NCBI GenBank assembly: GCA_905221605.1
Contig: CAJNDS010000469.1
Location: forward strand, 137,001 to 201,000
DNA length: 64,000 nucleotides
Reading direction: 5' to 3'
Source of the DNA: Symbiodinium natans
Lineage: Eukaryota; Sar; Dinophyceae; Suessiales; Symbiodiniaceae
In this document: positions 12,626 to 23,000 of the stretch, in pieces
How positions within the stretch are numbered: the first letter of the stretch is position 1
How the letters are laid out: each line of letters starts with the position of its first letter
Notes under the pieces: generated by a model
What the model saw: the letters and a program-made list of their open reading frames with translations, nothing else
What the model was told of the DNA's origin: nothing
Database searches by the model: none
Made by a program: the position numbers and the translations under genes

Positions 12626-12850
12626 TTGCTTGCTTGCATACATAAAGGAACCCCTATAGAAGCCCTCCCCTTTTGGGTTCTTCTTCGGGTTCGTAGGGCT
12701 GCTATGGACCGGCACGAGAAGGCGCCTGAGGTTCTGGTGATGCTCGATGACATACCTGAGGAGCTTCTGGGTCCCTTTCGACACCTGGAATCCCTTGCAA
12801 CCTCGGGAGTAGACCCCAAGACCGCTAAAGCAAGAAACCCCGAGCCCTGA
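12626..12850 (+). other. Possible exon fragment
   Basis: An ATG frame of 74 codons runs through unique sequence. Its core (about residues 22-63) is rich in acidic and hydrophobic residues in a plausible helical pattern (AMDRHEKAPEVLVMLDDIPE), and it then runs into telomere-like repeat, which supplies the last residues and the stop. No family is recognised. The minus strand is also open (12574-12819), so the direction is uncertain. Confidence 0.25.
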
Positions 12851-13811
12851 ACCGTAAACCCTTAACCCCAAACCCTGAACCATTAAGCCCTGAGGCCCTA
12901 AACCCTAAACCCCAAACCCCAAACCCTAAACCCTAAACCCTAAGCCACAGCTCGCGCGCCCAAAACCCTTATAAGCCTCTAACACCGATCGAAGGCCCTG
13001 TCCACAAAGAACCCCAACCCTCAACAGCCCCTAAACTAGTTCATGGTTGGGATAGAATTAGAAATGTAAGTTTCAATTTCTTATTGAGATTCAGTAGATT
13101 CAGTACCCTTGAACAGATGGGATAGTACTAAAGGTGTAAATGTCTATTCCTTACTGAGTTTAAGTACGCTTAAACATGTAAAATGTTCCCCCACCATGAC
13201 AAAGTAAACCCCCAGATAGAGATGGGGTGCCCCCAGAGGACGTGGGCGGATGGCATCTTCGGTTGGTTAAGGGCTTAGGGCTTAGGGCTTAGGGCTTAGG
13301 GCTTAGGGCTTAGGGCTTAGGGCTTAGGGCTTAGGGCTTAGGGCTTAGGGTTTCGGGTCTGCAAGTACTCTTAGGGCAGTTTCATGGGCCCTTGCCATGT
13401 TTCCCGGGTTCTGAAGTATGGGCCCTTGGGTTGTATAGTATACAAGGGGTGCCCTGCTAAGGGCCCATAGTAAGGGACAACATCACTACCCTCCGAAGGT
13501 ACATAAACCCACCCTAAACCCTAAACCCTAAACCCTAAACCCTAAACCCTAAACCCTAAACCCTAAAACCTAAACCCTAAACCCTAAACCCTAAACCCTA
13601 AACCCTAAACCCTAAACCCTAAACCCTAAACCCTAAACGAACCTAAACCCTAAACCCTAAACCCTAAACCCCAAACCTAAACCCTAAACCCTAAACCCTA
13701 TGGGATGACGGCCCCTGGACAATCTTCAATGGGGATGTCGACTCCAACCACAAAAGCTAGGCGACACCATCGAAATCAACACACGAAACGCTCTACAAGC
13801 ACCTAGAAACA
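12851..13811. repeat. Telomere-like arrays, including a homogenised GCTTAGG array
   Basis: Degenerate CCCTAAA is at 12890-12945. A pure 7-bp array with C in place of the usual third T (unit GGGCTTA) spans 13271-13350, about 11 units. CCCTAAA arrays fill 13510-13700. The spacer 13020-13260 is unique and contains a loosely duplicated segment (13040-13100 and 13105-13165 both hold TTCTTA(T/C)TGAG and TTCAGTA-like motifs). Confidence 0.75.
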
Positions 13812-13919
13812 TGTGGGGTTGCCGAAAAAAGGGGCGCCTTTTTGGGGGGTGTTTCTGAGGGGATTCTATTCCATTTGGGGTATAACTAAACGGTGTGCCC
13901 CTATTCTGGGAAATGCCCA
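13812..13919 (+). mobile_element. Family K inverted-repeat element
   Basis: It shares the order GGGGTTGCCGAAAAAAGGGG, GGGGATTCTATTCCATTTGGG and GCCCCTATTCTGGGAAAT with the reverse complement of 39973-40076. The ends are imperfect inverted repeats of each other. An end-like remnant also lies near 24335-24370. Confidence 0.5.
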
Positions 13920-13944
13920 TGGTTTTGGGTTTAGGGTTCAGGGT

Positions 13945-14250
13945 TCAGGGTTCAGGGTCAGGGGTTGAGGGACGAGATGAGTCTAGCCCAAGGGGCTCGA
14001 GCATCTCCCCGGCGTGTTCTGCCGACAGCTGCGACAAGGCCTGTCTGCGTGCAGGAGTTCTTCTGGTGATCTGATCGGAATTTCTTTCTGCGAGTACTAA
14101 CCCCAGCAAAGCATCATTTTGTATCCCACCATCGTGCACAAAAGAAGATATCGTTACCTTCCATGAAAGCAGTGGTCTCCCTGACATTCCCAGTATAGGA
14201 ACGCAAAACCGGTACACACCTAGTCTTCGGAAACGCCCCATATTGGGAGA
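13945..14250 (-). other. Unique island with minus-strand open frame
   Basis: The minus strand is open from 14376 to 13945; the part lying in unique DNA (about 14250-13965) encodes a protein-like stretch including VHDGGIQNDALLGLVLAERN and a charged C-terminal part. The upstream part of the frame is poly-proline from a C/G run, and the end is telomere-like repeat, so only a gene fragment is suggested. No family is recognised. Confidence 0.25.
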
Positions 14251-14285
14251 TGTCCAGTACAAGGGCGAGGGCTGGGAGGGTGGGG

Positions 14286-14289
<4 letters not shown>

Positions 14290-14322
<33 letters not shown>
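14290..14322. repeat. Poly-G run
   Basis: About 33 consecutive G, flanked by GGAGGGTGGGGCGGAG and GTGGGAGAGGGG. Such runs recur in the window and are prone to assembly-length error. Confidence 0.9.
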
Positions 14323-14323
<1 letters not shown>

Positions 14324-14424
14324 GGGAGAGGGGAGCGGACCCGGACCCTGAACCCTAAACCCCCAAGCCCCACCATTGTGCCTATGTTCCGGTTGACTCA
14401 AAAGTTTTGGATCCGGGGTGTAGC

Positions 14425-14636
14425 TAGGGAAGGGCACCCTTTTTGGGTTGGCTACTTTAGAAGGGAACCTTGAGCCAAAAAAGTCGGTAAAAGGGCAGCA
14501 ATGGGCTACCAAGCTTACTAATTCCTCAGGGGCCTGGAAAATTAGAATAGGGCTTTGAGAGGGTTATTCAATTCATCTGGTATATTTATATGCAGGGACC
14601 ACAAGGGCATGCTATCAGAAATTATTCCGACCCCTA
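14425..14636 (+). mobile_element. Family J element, long copy
   Basis: Successive blocks (TTTTTGGGTTGGCTACTTTA, AAGGGAACC, AATTAGAATAGGGCTTTG, AGGGACCACAAGGG, AAATTATTCCGACCCC) occur in the same order at 41797-41949. Shortened relatives are at 57268-57362 and 57752-57900. It contains CTTGAGCCAAAA at 14469-14480, which resembles the inverted spliced-leader 3' end, but the sister copy does not keep it. Confidence 0.6.
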
Positions 14637-15308
14637 GATTACACCCTCAAAACCCTAAACCCTAAACCCTAAACCCTAAACCCTAAACCCTAAACCCTAA
14701 AGTTCAAGGTGCCATGCCTGCTTCGCAGCATCTTCAAGGTAGATGCCCATAGCCTGGATTCTTTGCCTCGGCGTGCGTGTAGGGTGTAGGGTGTAGGTCT
14801 AGGGTTTAGGGTTTAGGTCTAGGGTTTAGGGTTTAGGGTTTGGGGTTTAGGGTTTGGGGTTGGGGTTTAGGGTGTGGATGCCTCAGCCCCTCAGCGCCAA
14901 GTCCTTGTTGAAACCTGGCTTCCTCGTGTTCGGCAGCTTAGGCCGTGTTAGAGCGGTCAGGGTATCCGGCCTCAGACCGCCGAAAACCTGCACCCGAAAC
15001 CCTAAGTCCTAACCCTAAACCCTAAACCCTAAACCCCAAACCCTAAACCCTAAACCCTAAACCCTAAACCCTAAACCCTAAACCCTAAACCCTGAACCCT
15101 GAACCCTAAACCCTAAACCCTAAACCCTAAACCCTAAACCCTAAACCCTAAACCCTAAACCCTAAACATAGACCTGTGCCCCCACGCCAGGCACGCGCGA
15201 GGAGGTCGCCGCCATCCACCAGAGCAGCCTCGGATCGATAGTTTTCGGTGTTGACAGTGGGGGGATGTTCGGGTGGAAGGTTTAGGGTTTAGGGTTTGGG
15301 GTTTAGGG
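14637..15308. repeat. Telomere-like arrays
   Basis: CCCTAAA arrays at 14654-14700 and 15014-15168 (about 20 units with a few CCCTGAA) and a TTTAGGG/GTGTAGGG block at 14778-14875. The unique spacers carry no supported gene. Confidence 0.8.
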
Positions 15309-15931
15309 TTGTGATGCGGCTTAGAGCTACTTCTAAGGTTTTGGCTACATGATTGATTTTCCGAAAAGAAACCGAATCGATTTTTTTATAAAATGCAAAA
15401 AAAACACCGAAAAAGCGAAAATAATGGGGTCAGAAAAGGTGATACAATTGTTTCGCTGTTGCTTTGCTTTTTTCGCCGCATTATCGCTTTTTGGGTCGCT
15501 TTTTATTCGTTTGTTTTCGCTTTTTTTCCCGCTTTTTTCCTAGAGGAAAAAAGCGAAAAACAGCGACCCAAAAAGCGACCAAAAAGCGATAATGCGGCGA
15601 AAAAGGCAAAACGTCGCTTTTTGGGGCGCTTTGTTTCCGCTTTTTGTCGCTTTTTTCCTAGGAAAAAAAGCTGAAAAAAAAAACGAATAAACAGCGACCC
15701 AAAAAGCGACCCAGCAGCCACAAACAACGAAAAAAAGCAAAACAAAAGCACACATTTTCTTGCTTTTTTAGAGTCATGTTTTTTGCTTTTTAAGGTTTTT
15801 TTTGTCATTGTTTTTGCATATTTTGAGTAGTTGGCTTTTTTGCGCTTTTTGGATTACATTTTATTCGCATTGTTTTCGGAAATAAATCATTTCCAGGATT
15901 TCATAGAAGTAGCTAACAAGCCGCGTCACAA
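15309..15931. mobile_element. Foldback element with nested hairpins
   Basis: The ends are ~70-bp imperfect inverted repeats: TTGTGATGCGGCTTAGAGC on the left, and the partner of TTGTGACGCGGCTTGTTAGC on the right; both arms continue into AGCTACTTCTA and TTTCCGAAAA. Telomere-like TTTAGGG abuts both sides. The interior is A/T-rich with GCGACC/GGTCGC motifs and forms two further adjacent palindromes, centred near 15541 (arms about 80 bp) and near 15659 (arms about 45 bp). Open frames here (15349-15808) are by-products of lysine/phenylalanine codons on the palindrome arms and are not called. Confidence 0.7.
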
Positions 15932-16324
15932 GTTTAGGGTTTAGGGTTTAGGTTTTAGGGCTTAGGGTTTAAGGTTGAGGCTTGAAGCTTTGGGGACTCC
16001 GGTTTCAGAGGTGAGGGTCTTAGGATTTCTGGAGTATAACCGAAGAACAAGATGCTGCAGAAGCATGTGTCCAGTCCATCGTCGTGGCTTCCTACGCTTC
16101 TTCACAACGAACCTACCCTAAACCCTAATTAAACCCTAAACCCTAAACCCTAAACCCTAAACCTTAAACCCTAAAGCCTAAACCCTAAACCAGTCCTAAA
16201 CCCTCAACCCTAAACCCTTTGCAAGCTCCGAAGCGCACGTGTCCGGCCTCAACTGTTGCTTTCTTGCTTGGAGATCGGGGGGAGTTCAGGGTTTGCCCTA
16301 AGGGTCTAGGTGCCAATTTTCTGA
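15932..16324. repeat. Telomere-like blocks and spacer
   Basis: A short TTTAGGG block (15932-15975), then unique sequence, then CCCTAAA with CCTAATT variants (16117-16218). No gene is visible. Confidence 0.7.
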
Positions 16325-16470
16325 CCCTAAGGTTCCACGTACCTCATTTTTATGTACTTGGGCCCTAAACCCTAAACCCTAAACCCTAAACCCGAAACCC
16401 GAAACCCTAATTAGGAGGTACTTCAAGGCCCAAGTATTCCCTATTTACTTGGGTACATGGACTGTCAGGG
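16325..16470. mobile_element. Family B palindrome with telomere-like insert in its loop
   Basis: The left arm (CCCTAAGGTTCCACGTACC ... GTACTTGGGCCC) and right arm (GGCCCAAGTATTCCC ... GGTACATGGAC) pair as in the uninterrupted copy at 49564-49664. Between them 16363-16410 is CCCTAAA/CCCGAAA repeat. The start of the left arm is also loosely duplicated just outside (16296-16314). Confidence 0.6.
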
Positions 16471-16700
16471 TGAGCTCAACTGTCAAAATGAGCTTTTCAC
16501 AGGGTTTAGGGTTTAGGGTGTAGGCATCCTAAACCCTAAGCCCTACGCACTAGAAAGCCCAAATCTCTACCACCCGACACCCAGGCTCAGGGGGTACTAT
16601 CATCCCCATTAAGGACTGTCAGAATAAGGGGGGAACATCCGAACCCTAAACCCTATAAACCGGAGCCGTGCGGTTGGTCCGCTCTGCGCCGAACCCGGCT
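16471..16700. other. Spacer with half copy of family A
   Basis: Mostly unique sequence with a short TTTAGGG block at 16501-16520. 16608-16642 is a half copy of family A ending GGGGGGAACATCCGAA. No gene is visible. Confidence 0.5.
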
Positions 16701-16963
16701 CATGGGTGCCCCTACTACTCCCCCCCTAAGAAACCTAATTAGGCTTAGGTATCATCCCTAAATAGCCTTAATTGGGGGTAGTATAGAGTAGTTATCATCC
16801 CCTACTACCCCCCCCCCCCCAAAAAAAAAAAAAAAAAACAACAAAAACTATACTACCCCCCCCCCCCCCCCTAATTATCCCTAAAGAACCTTAATTAGGC
16901 TTAGGTATCATCCCTAAATAGCTTTAATTGGGGGGTAGTATAGAGTCGTAGGGGAACCCCATG
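16701..16963. mobile_element. Family F element with internally duplicated core
   Basis: Terminal inverted repeats of ~30 bp begin CATGGGTGCCCCTACTACTC and end with its partner GTAGGGGAACCCCATG. The core (CCTAATTAGGCTTAGGTATC through AATTGGGGGTAGTATAGAG) occurs twice, at about 16733-16790 and 16879-16945. The copies are separated by C, A and C homopolymer runs (16807-16871). Confidence 0.65.
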
Positions 16964-17100
16964 AGAAACGTGGGTGAGACAGGTCGAACGTCCGACCTCC
17001 ACCCCCAGACCCCGAACCACCCCTTAAAACCCTCAACCCCTAAACCCTAAACCCTAAACCCTAAACCCTAAACCCTAAACCCTAAACCCCACAAAACCTA
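16964..17100 (-). repeat. CCCTAAA block
   Basis: Short unique sequence followed by a clean CCCTAAA run at 17036-17090. Confidence 0.7.
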
Positions 17101-17184
17101 CATGGTCACTTCGCGAAAATATGGTCCTTTTTTGAGCTACTATTCTAAACAAAAGGGGTGCTATAACTTTGAGAACTGACCATG
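17101..17184. mobile_element. Family D palindrome, short copy
   Basis: CATGGTCACTTCGCGAAAAT on the left pairs with the right end AACTTTGAGAACTGACCATG; the loop contains an ATTCTA motif. The arms resemble the better-preserved 38034-38154 element (shared AAAATTATGGTCC...TTTTTTG-type sequence). Confidence 0.5.
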
Positions 17185-18965
17185 CATCCCCCATTTCTAC
17201 AAACCCCAACAACCTTATCAACCCTATATGCCCTTCTAACTCCAATGAACCCGATAAACCGCCCAAAACAATAAATCCCTACTCCCTAATCCCTAAACCC
17301 TAAACGACTTAACCACTACACCACTACACCACTACACCACTACACCACTACACCACTACACCACTACACTCTAAACCCTAAACCCTAAACCCTAAACCCT
17401 AAACCCTAAACCCTAAACCCTAAACCCTAACCCCCCCCCCCCCCCAAGCCATTGCTGCGGTGGCGGCATAGTTGTGCAGGCCGCGGAGACGGCGGGGCTG
17501 GAAGCCCCTGGCCGCTCGAGTGTGAATGCTAATGTTTTGGGGTGGGTTTTGGGTTTTGGGTTTGGGGTTTTGGGTTTAGGGTTTAGGGTTTAGGGTTAAG
17601 GGTTTAGGGTTTTGGGGTTTAGGGTTTTGGGGTTTAGGGTTTTGGGGTTTTGGGGTTTAGGGCTCTAGGGATTTAGGGAGTGTGCGGGTTCTAGGTTTTA
17701 GGGTTTTGGGGTTTCAGGGTTTAGGGTATTGGGGTTTAGGGCTTTGGGGTTTTAGGGTTTTAGCGCTCTAGGGTTGTAGGGGTTTTGCTGCCGGCGTTTG
17801 CTGGGAAGGGTTTTTGTGTAGGTGTCTGGTACCTCTGTGTCTAGCAGAGCCTGTAGCCCTTGACACCGTGCTTCGGGCCTTCAGAGCGCCAAAGCGTTCT
17901 CTTCAACAATGCACCCACCTCCTGAACACCTCAACCCCAAACCCCAAACCCCAAACCCCAAACCCCAAACCCTAAACCCTAAACCCTAAGCCCTAAACCA
18001 TGATCTCCCTCCTCTGAAAAAAAACCAGCTGACGTTGGCTGCTTTTGATTTCGCTCAACAATGCCCACTCCTGTGCAGCAACATCGCACTCGCTGCACAC
18101 TGATCGCCCCCGCAGACCATGAGGTGCTCCCCATAAACCCAAGTTATTCAGTACTTAGCTCAAGGCCATAAACTGCAAAAACCCTGACCCCCAGTTGCTG
18201 AGTACCCAATTATGCAGGCAGCATCTATTTGAAAAGGTTAGCGGTTGTCTACCCAGCTACTAAAGGTCGAGCAGACTGCATGCTGCCATGCCGAAACTGC
18301 TTCCAGATCTGGCACAGAGCATTCAAAGCCCCAGCTCTCCCCCTCCATCCCACTCACTCAGTGAGATGAAAGTGCCAAAAGCCCCGCCGGCCCGCTTGGA
18401 CCGTGATCTGAAGTACTGCGATCTCAAGTCGCTGTACCGTGGCGACGACAACCCTAAACCCTAAACCCTAAACCCTAAACCCTAAACCCTAAACCCTAAA
18501 CCCTAAACCCTAAACCCTAAACCCTAAACCCTAAACCCTAAACACCAACGATCCCTTGGGCCACTTGCCACCTCGTGTTTCCAGCGCCGCAACGGCTCAA
18601 CCCCAAACCTGCAGCGCACTAAGCCATCCCAGCCCCGGATTTGTTCTCAAGAGCTTGTGTCGAAATTAACCCTAAACCCTAAACCCTAAACCCTAAACCC
18701 TAAACCCTAAACCCTAAACCCTAAACCCTAAACCCTAAACCCTAAACCCTTCATTAAAGGGTGTGAGGTTCCGGGTCCAGCCCTGAACTCTAAACCCTAA
18801 GCCCCAGCAGGCCTCGCAATGGTGCTGACGACGTACTTGGATGGGTCTCGCAGCTCCTTCTTTCTTTTCATTTCTCTTTCTTGTCGGTGGCTTTTAGGTT
18901 CGAGGGTTGACGGCTTTAGGGTTTCTTAGGTTTATTAGGGTTTAGGGTCCTCAGGGTTTAGAGTT
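17185..18965. repeat. Telomere-like arrays and an 8-bp satellite
   Basis: The unit CCACTACA is repeated seven times at 17313-17368. CCCTAAA arrays follow at 17375-17430, 17930-17998 (CCCCAAA variant), 18453-18543 (13 units) and 18669-18750. The TTTAGGG/TTTTGGGG block at 17530-17780 is G-rich. The unique spacers 17790-17930 and 18000-18450 carry no supported gene. Confidence 0.75.
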
Positions 18966-18970
18966 TTGGG

Positions 18971-19188
18971 TACGGGGGGCAACCGAAGGAGGACAGGGAA
19001 CAAAACAGTCAACCCCAACAGAAGCCCTTGATCCCCTGGACCAACCAACAACAAACCAACCCAAAAACACCAAGCACCCTTCTTTCACTAGGCGCATGGC
19101 CCGATCTTGAGCCAAAATAGTACCGGGTACATTGACCCTTTATCCTTCTACACCAACTCTTTTCTTTAATACAAACTGCAGCTCCGCA
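18971..19188 (-). repeat. 3' LTR
   Basis: 216 of 218 positions are identical to 23637-23854. In element sense it begins TGCGGAGCTGCAG and ends GGTTGCCCCCCGTA (TG...TA rather than the canonical TG...CA). It contains the spliced-leader-like segment at 19106-19126. Confidence 0.85.
19106..19126 (-). promoter_or_regulatory. Dinoflagellate spliced-leader-like sequence in 3' LTR
   Basis: On the minus strand this reads CCGGTACT followed by ATTTTGGCTCAAG. The last 13 bases match the 3' end of the dinoflagellate spliced leader exactly, and 17 of 21 positions match overall. It is in the same orientation as the element's ORFs, as expected if a trans-spliced leader was once copied into the element. Confidence 0.7.
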
Positions 19189-19200
19189 CTCCCCCTGTCC
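19189..19200 (-). other. Polypurine tract
   Basis: On the minus strand GGACAGGGGGAG immediately precedes the 3' LTR, the position where the plus-strand primer of LTR elements lies. Confidence 0.65.
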
Positions 19201-19563
19201 TAGGATTTCCTAGGACACAAACTGGAGGTGCAGACTTTTGGCCAAAAACTGCCATTAAGGCAGCAGCCAGCTGCTTGGAATGCAAGTTGTGGTTTTACGT
19301 CATCCAGGACGAATTTATAGCACATTGGCTAAACACCCTTCACCATAGAGAATCTTTTTGCCACCATGATTCTCTTGTCATTGAAGACTCTCAGCCTTCT
19401 TCACCACGAACCGTGGTCTTCGCTACGCAAAAAGCTGTACACTCTCTACTATCAGGGATTTCCATACCCTTAATAGTAACCACCACACTTCCAGCACATT
19501 GGCCGTTCCAGCGCACTTGTCTCCAGAAAGAGAAAAACCCATTCCCTCATCAATACCATCCAG
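19201..19563 (-). other. Retroelement 3' untranslated region
   Basis: About 360 bp between the end of the last frame and the polypurine tract. A plus-strand frame (19275-19643) crosses it but runs against the element and is not called. No pol-type motif is seen. Confidence 0.5.
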
Positions 19564-20028
19564 TCATCCCTTCTTTTTCTTCCGATGGGCATCGATGCTC
19601 AGGTGAAGTCGCAGCAAAACATGTTCCAGGTCCGACACTGTAAGAACAGGATCTTGTATACCCCTCTGAATTGAGGATATCAACCCCTCTCTCTTCGCGT
19701 CCTCAATTGCTTGGCAGGATTGTCCCAGTTCGGCATTAACAGTGGTAGATGACTGCGCATCCACTTCAGAAGGACGGTCCTTCTCATCAGGACCTTCCAC
19801 CACGACCACCTCTTCTTTCTTGGGGCTTTGACTTTTCTCTTTCTTTTTCATCTTTCCCGAGACGCTTGCCTTGGTGCGCATTCTCGAAGAGGCCTTTTCC
19901 CCTCCTGATACCACCGCATTGGATGATGATCCACCCTTCTCCATGTTAACCGGCATCTTCTTCGGCTTTGGAACCAGAAGAGTGTATGGATCATCACTTG
20001 CAGCAGTTTTCCTCTTCTTTTTGGCCAT
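19564..20028 (-). CDS. Retroelement ORF3, lysine-rich protein
   Basis: The 154-residue frame starts at an ATG in a good context (AAGATGGCC, 20026-20028). The same frame is open upstream to 20070 without another strong start. The N-terminal half is strongly basic and serine-rich (MAKKKRKTAAS; KMKKKEKSQSPKKEE); the C-terminal part has a helical stretch (VLTVSDLEHVLLRLHLSIDAH) and ends in a lysine run. It overlaps the end of ORF2 by 35 bases and lies +1 relative to it, but in the same frame as ORF1. It may therefore be the C-terminal part of one gag polyprotein reached through a frameshift, or a separate nucleic-acid-binding protein. No catalytic motif is visible and the family is not recognised. 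Confidence 0.5.
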   Translation of the reverse strand: MAKKKRKTAASDDPYTLLVPKPKKMPVNMEKGGSSSNAVVSGGEKASSRMRTKASVSGKMKKKEKSQSPKKEEVVVVEGPDEKDRPSEVDAQSSTTVNAELGQSCQAIEDAKREGLISSIQRGIQDPVLTVSDLEHVLLRLHLSIDAHRKKKKG

Positions 20029-23000
20029 CTTCACCTTCCTCAACGCCAACATCCGTCTCCGAAGTTCCAACCACCTCCTTTTTGGCAGGATTATCCTTAC
20101 TGGACTCCCTTTCTAGGGACCTCTTTTTGTCCCTTTTTGGATCTCTCTCTTCTTTCATATTGGCTCGCTGGAACCATATCCTCAACTCATCGATCCACTC
20201 TTCAACCTCCACCAGTGGAATCTCATATGACTTCATTATCTCGTGAAGTTCCAATGAAGACAGCATGCCAGTAGTCCACGTACACCATTCTGCGTCTCTT
20301 TGGTCAGCGTCTCCATTGAACTTTAACAGTTTAAACACCGGATCCGCTTCCGCGCGGGCCAAATCTGATTTGCCATCCGACATGTAAGAAATTGCCTCCA
20401 TCAGCAATTCTATCATCCGGGTATCGTCGTCGTACCCCATCAAATCCTCTTCATCTTCATCATACCGTTCAGGAGAAATTTCCTTTCCTCCTCTTCTTGT
20501 ACCAGTACTCCTCCGCGGACCATCCCTTGGGGGCGTCCTTGGAGACCTTGGCCTCTGTTCATCCAGCGGATCACCATGCTCAAAGACACACCTGTCCCCA
20601 TGACGGCACTTCCCAGACCGAGCAAACTGGATACACCTTACACCAGTTGCGTCGTGAGAGAACTTGCAGTCCTCTCCAGCGTAGCAGTGTCTTCCAGCCA
20701 CATAGTATTTGCACCAATACGATTGCAGCACCACATCATCATTGGAATGAATAAACTTGCAGTCCTCTCCAAACTTGCAGCGATTGTTCCCTTTTGCGAA
20801 CCAATAACAGATACCTTGCCTCCTTTTCGACAAACGTTCTGCTTCCAGACGATCCACGGAACAAGCCCGCACTACATGGACATTGCCATGATCTGGAGGA
20901 CTACCTTTTTCACCCAAGGTGCTATCAATGTTTGATGCATCAAGAACAGCTGGAAAACCTGGTCTTGGTCCTATCACCTTCATGATTGGTTTCCCACCAG
21001 CTCCTGAGCCATTCTGAGATGATCCAAAAACATTGAACGCTTTCAGGAAGGCCTTTCTAGTGCCGATCTTCCGCACCTTTTTGATTGGATGTTTCATTGC
21101 TCCAACCTTGGATCCAGATGGATTTGAACGACACAACCTCCTATACCCAGCTCTATATCCCTTTTTCCAAAGAGCCATAAGAATTCTAGAGGCAGTAACA
21201 TTCTCCACCTCTACCCTCTCGGACTGTCCCTCACTTTCCGGAACAAACCCATTCAACCCATCCATATCTGAAGACCTTTCCATCTTTTTTGACATCACTT
21301 CGTCGAGATAATCTTCAGAGATCCAGGGTAAATTCCTCTTAGAGGAAAAATCGTCACCATTGTCCGGTCCTTCACCAGGATACCCCTTCGTGCTGTCAAA
21401 GATCCTACTCGTAGCGCGGTCCTGCATAGAGAAATCCCAGTTGGAAGCAACACGAGAATACACCGACCACAAGAACATTCTGGTGCCAGCCAATCTTGAT
21501 GAACCACTGGATGTCTCCTCTTCTGGAGAAACTTCTGGCGCTTTGCCATCACTTCCAGTGTCACGAATTGTCTCGATTCCTTCATCTTCGATGGGAATAG
21601 AGGATTCATTGATCCCTTGCTCAAATACCGCATCTTGCTGTTCGGGGATCTCCAGCACCATCCCTGAAGGATCCACTTCCTCATCAGCATCGTCGTCCAT
21701 TCTTTTCCAGAGAACCTCCAATTGATCAGCACACGTCGCCGCCTGAAGGAACTCCATCATTTGGTCCCTCCCGCGCTGCCAGAGAAATTCTGAATTCACC
21801 ACCAACCCTTGGCCTCCTAGGGTAAGGAACGGAGCAACCAGGTTGGCTACCCTCGCCATAAGTTCCACATGAACTTCCATGCCTGGACTGCGACTCCAAT
21901 CGTAGGCTATTGCCTCCATAGCAGTTCCAAACTTTTCAGTATTTCTGAATTCCCTTTCCAGGCCAGGAGACAGCAATGCACCCATCACCGAAAGAGGATA
22001 ATTTCCCACCACCGGCAAGCACGGATCTTCATGGAACGAATGATGCAAATCTCCGTAATGTCCTTGATCTCTCCTTTCAAAAAGGAGTCTCCCAGTGTTC
22101 AACTGGGCATTCAGTTCATCCACTTGAACCATTTCAGCACATATCCTTTGCGCTGCAGTCGCTATTGCCGGCCAGATGGCACGAGCGGCCAAACCGCGAC
22201 GCGTAACCCAATCAGTTGTTGCCGACTGAATCAGTGTACGTGGGTCATATGCCATGACCACCAATGTACCATCATCCATTCTCTGATCAACGTCGTCTTC
22301 CAGTGCCAGGTTCAAATCCTGTTCGCTTGCACCTTCAGATGACATGCTAATAACCAAATTTCGATCCATTTTATTGGACCCCTTCTGATAGTCCTTTTGC
22401 CCCACAGGCAACTTGCCGACAGCAACCTTCCAATAAATCCGATTCAGAAGGCCTTTGGTAAGCAATTGCTGATGGCCCTTCTTCACCGGAAGAACATTCA
22501 ATATTTTCGTATCATCGCCACGGAGTTCATTGCTCCCACCTTCTCCTTCTTTTTGGTCAGTCTCCTCGCCAGGAATTTGTACTGCTCCTTCCAGCGCCGT
22601 CTCCTGTCCAGCCACATCTTGCCCAGGTAGAACTTGAGCGCTTTCAGATACATTCACCTGTCCAGCAACACCTTGCCCAGGTAAAACCTCATCTGTGGAG
22701 CCCACCGCCAGCGAACCAACTATAACTGAGCCATCCCTTGCTCTTTTTTGAGACTGCTCAGTTGGACGAGAAGGTTGTGGTAGCGAAAAAACTTGAGAAG
22801 TCACTTCTTGGCGGGTCTCCCCCCGCGACGCTTTGTCGCGCTCTTCGCCAAGGTGAACCGATTTTTTCTGCCCATCATTGGAGCTTGAAGAACCAGTAAG
22901 TGGAACATTGCCACGTGTCGCAGTTCTTTTTGAATCCCTTTCTCGCAAAAAGATTTCCCGCAGGTGTCGTGCGCTGTTGGTTTCTTCCTCGCTTGAATCA

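Noticed and set aside
15349-15808. Phe/Lys-rich frames resembling small membrane proteins
   Set aside because: They lie on the arms of palindromes in the foldback element and are mirror images of each other in composition.
17303-17372. CCACTACA repeats considered as a CRISPR-like array
   Set aside because: Pure 8-bp tandem units without spacers, in a eukaryotic genome.
18966-18970. Possibility that the TTGGG target duplication is a coincidence of telomere-like flanks
   Set aside because: Not fully excluded, since TTGGG is common here; kept as support because it abuts both LTR ends exactly and the LTR, primer-site and polypurine boundaries agree with it.
19275-22630. Plus-strand frames of 60-157 codons inside the retroelement
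   Set aside because: Antisense to the long gag-like frame, with no domain and no conserved start context.
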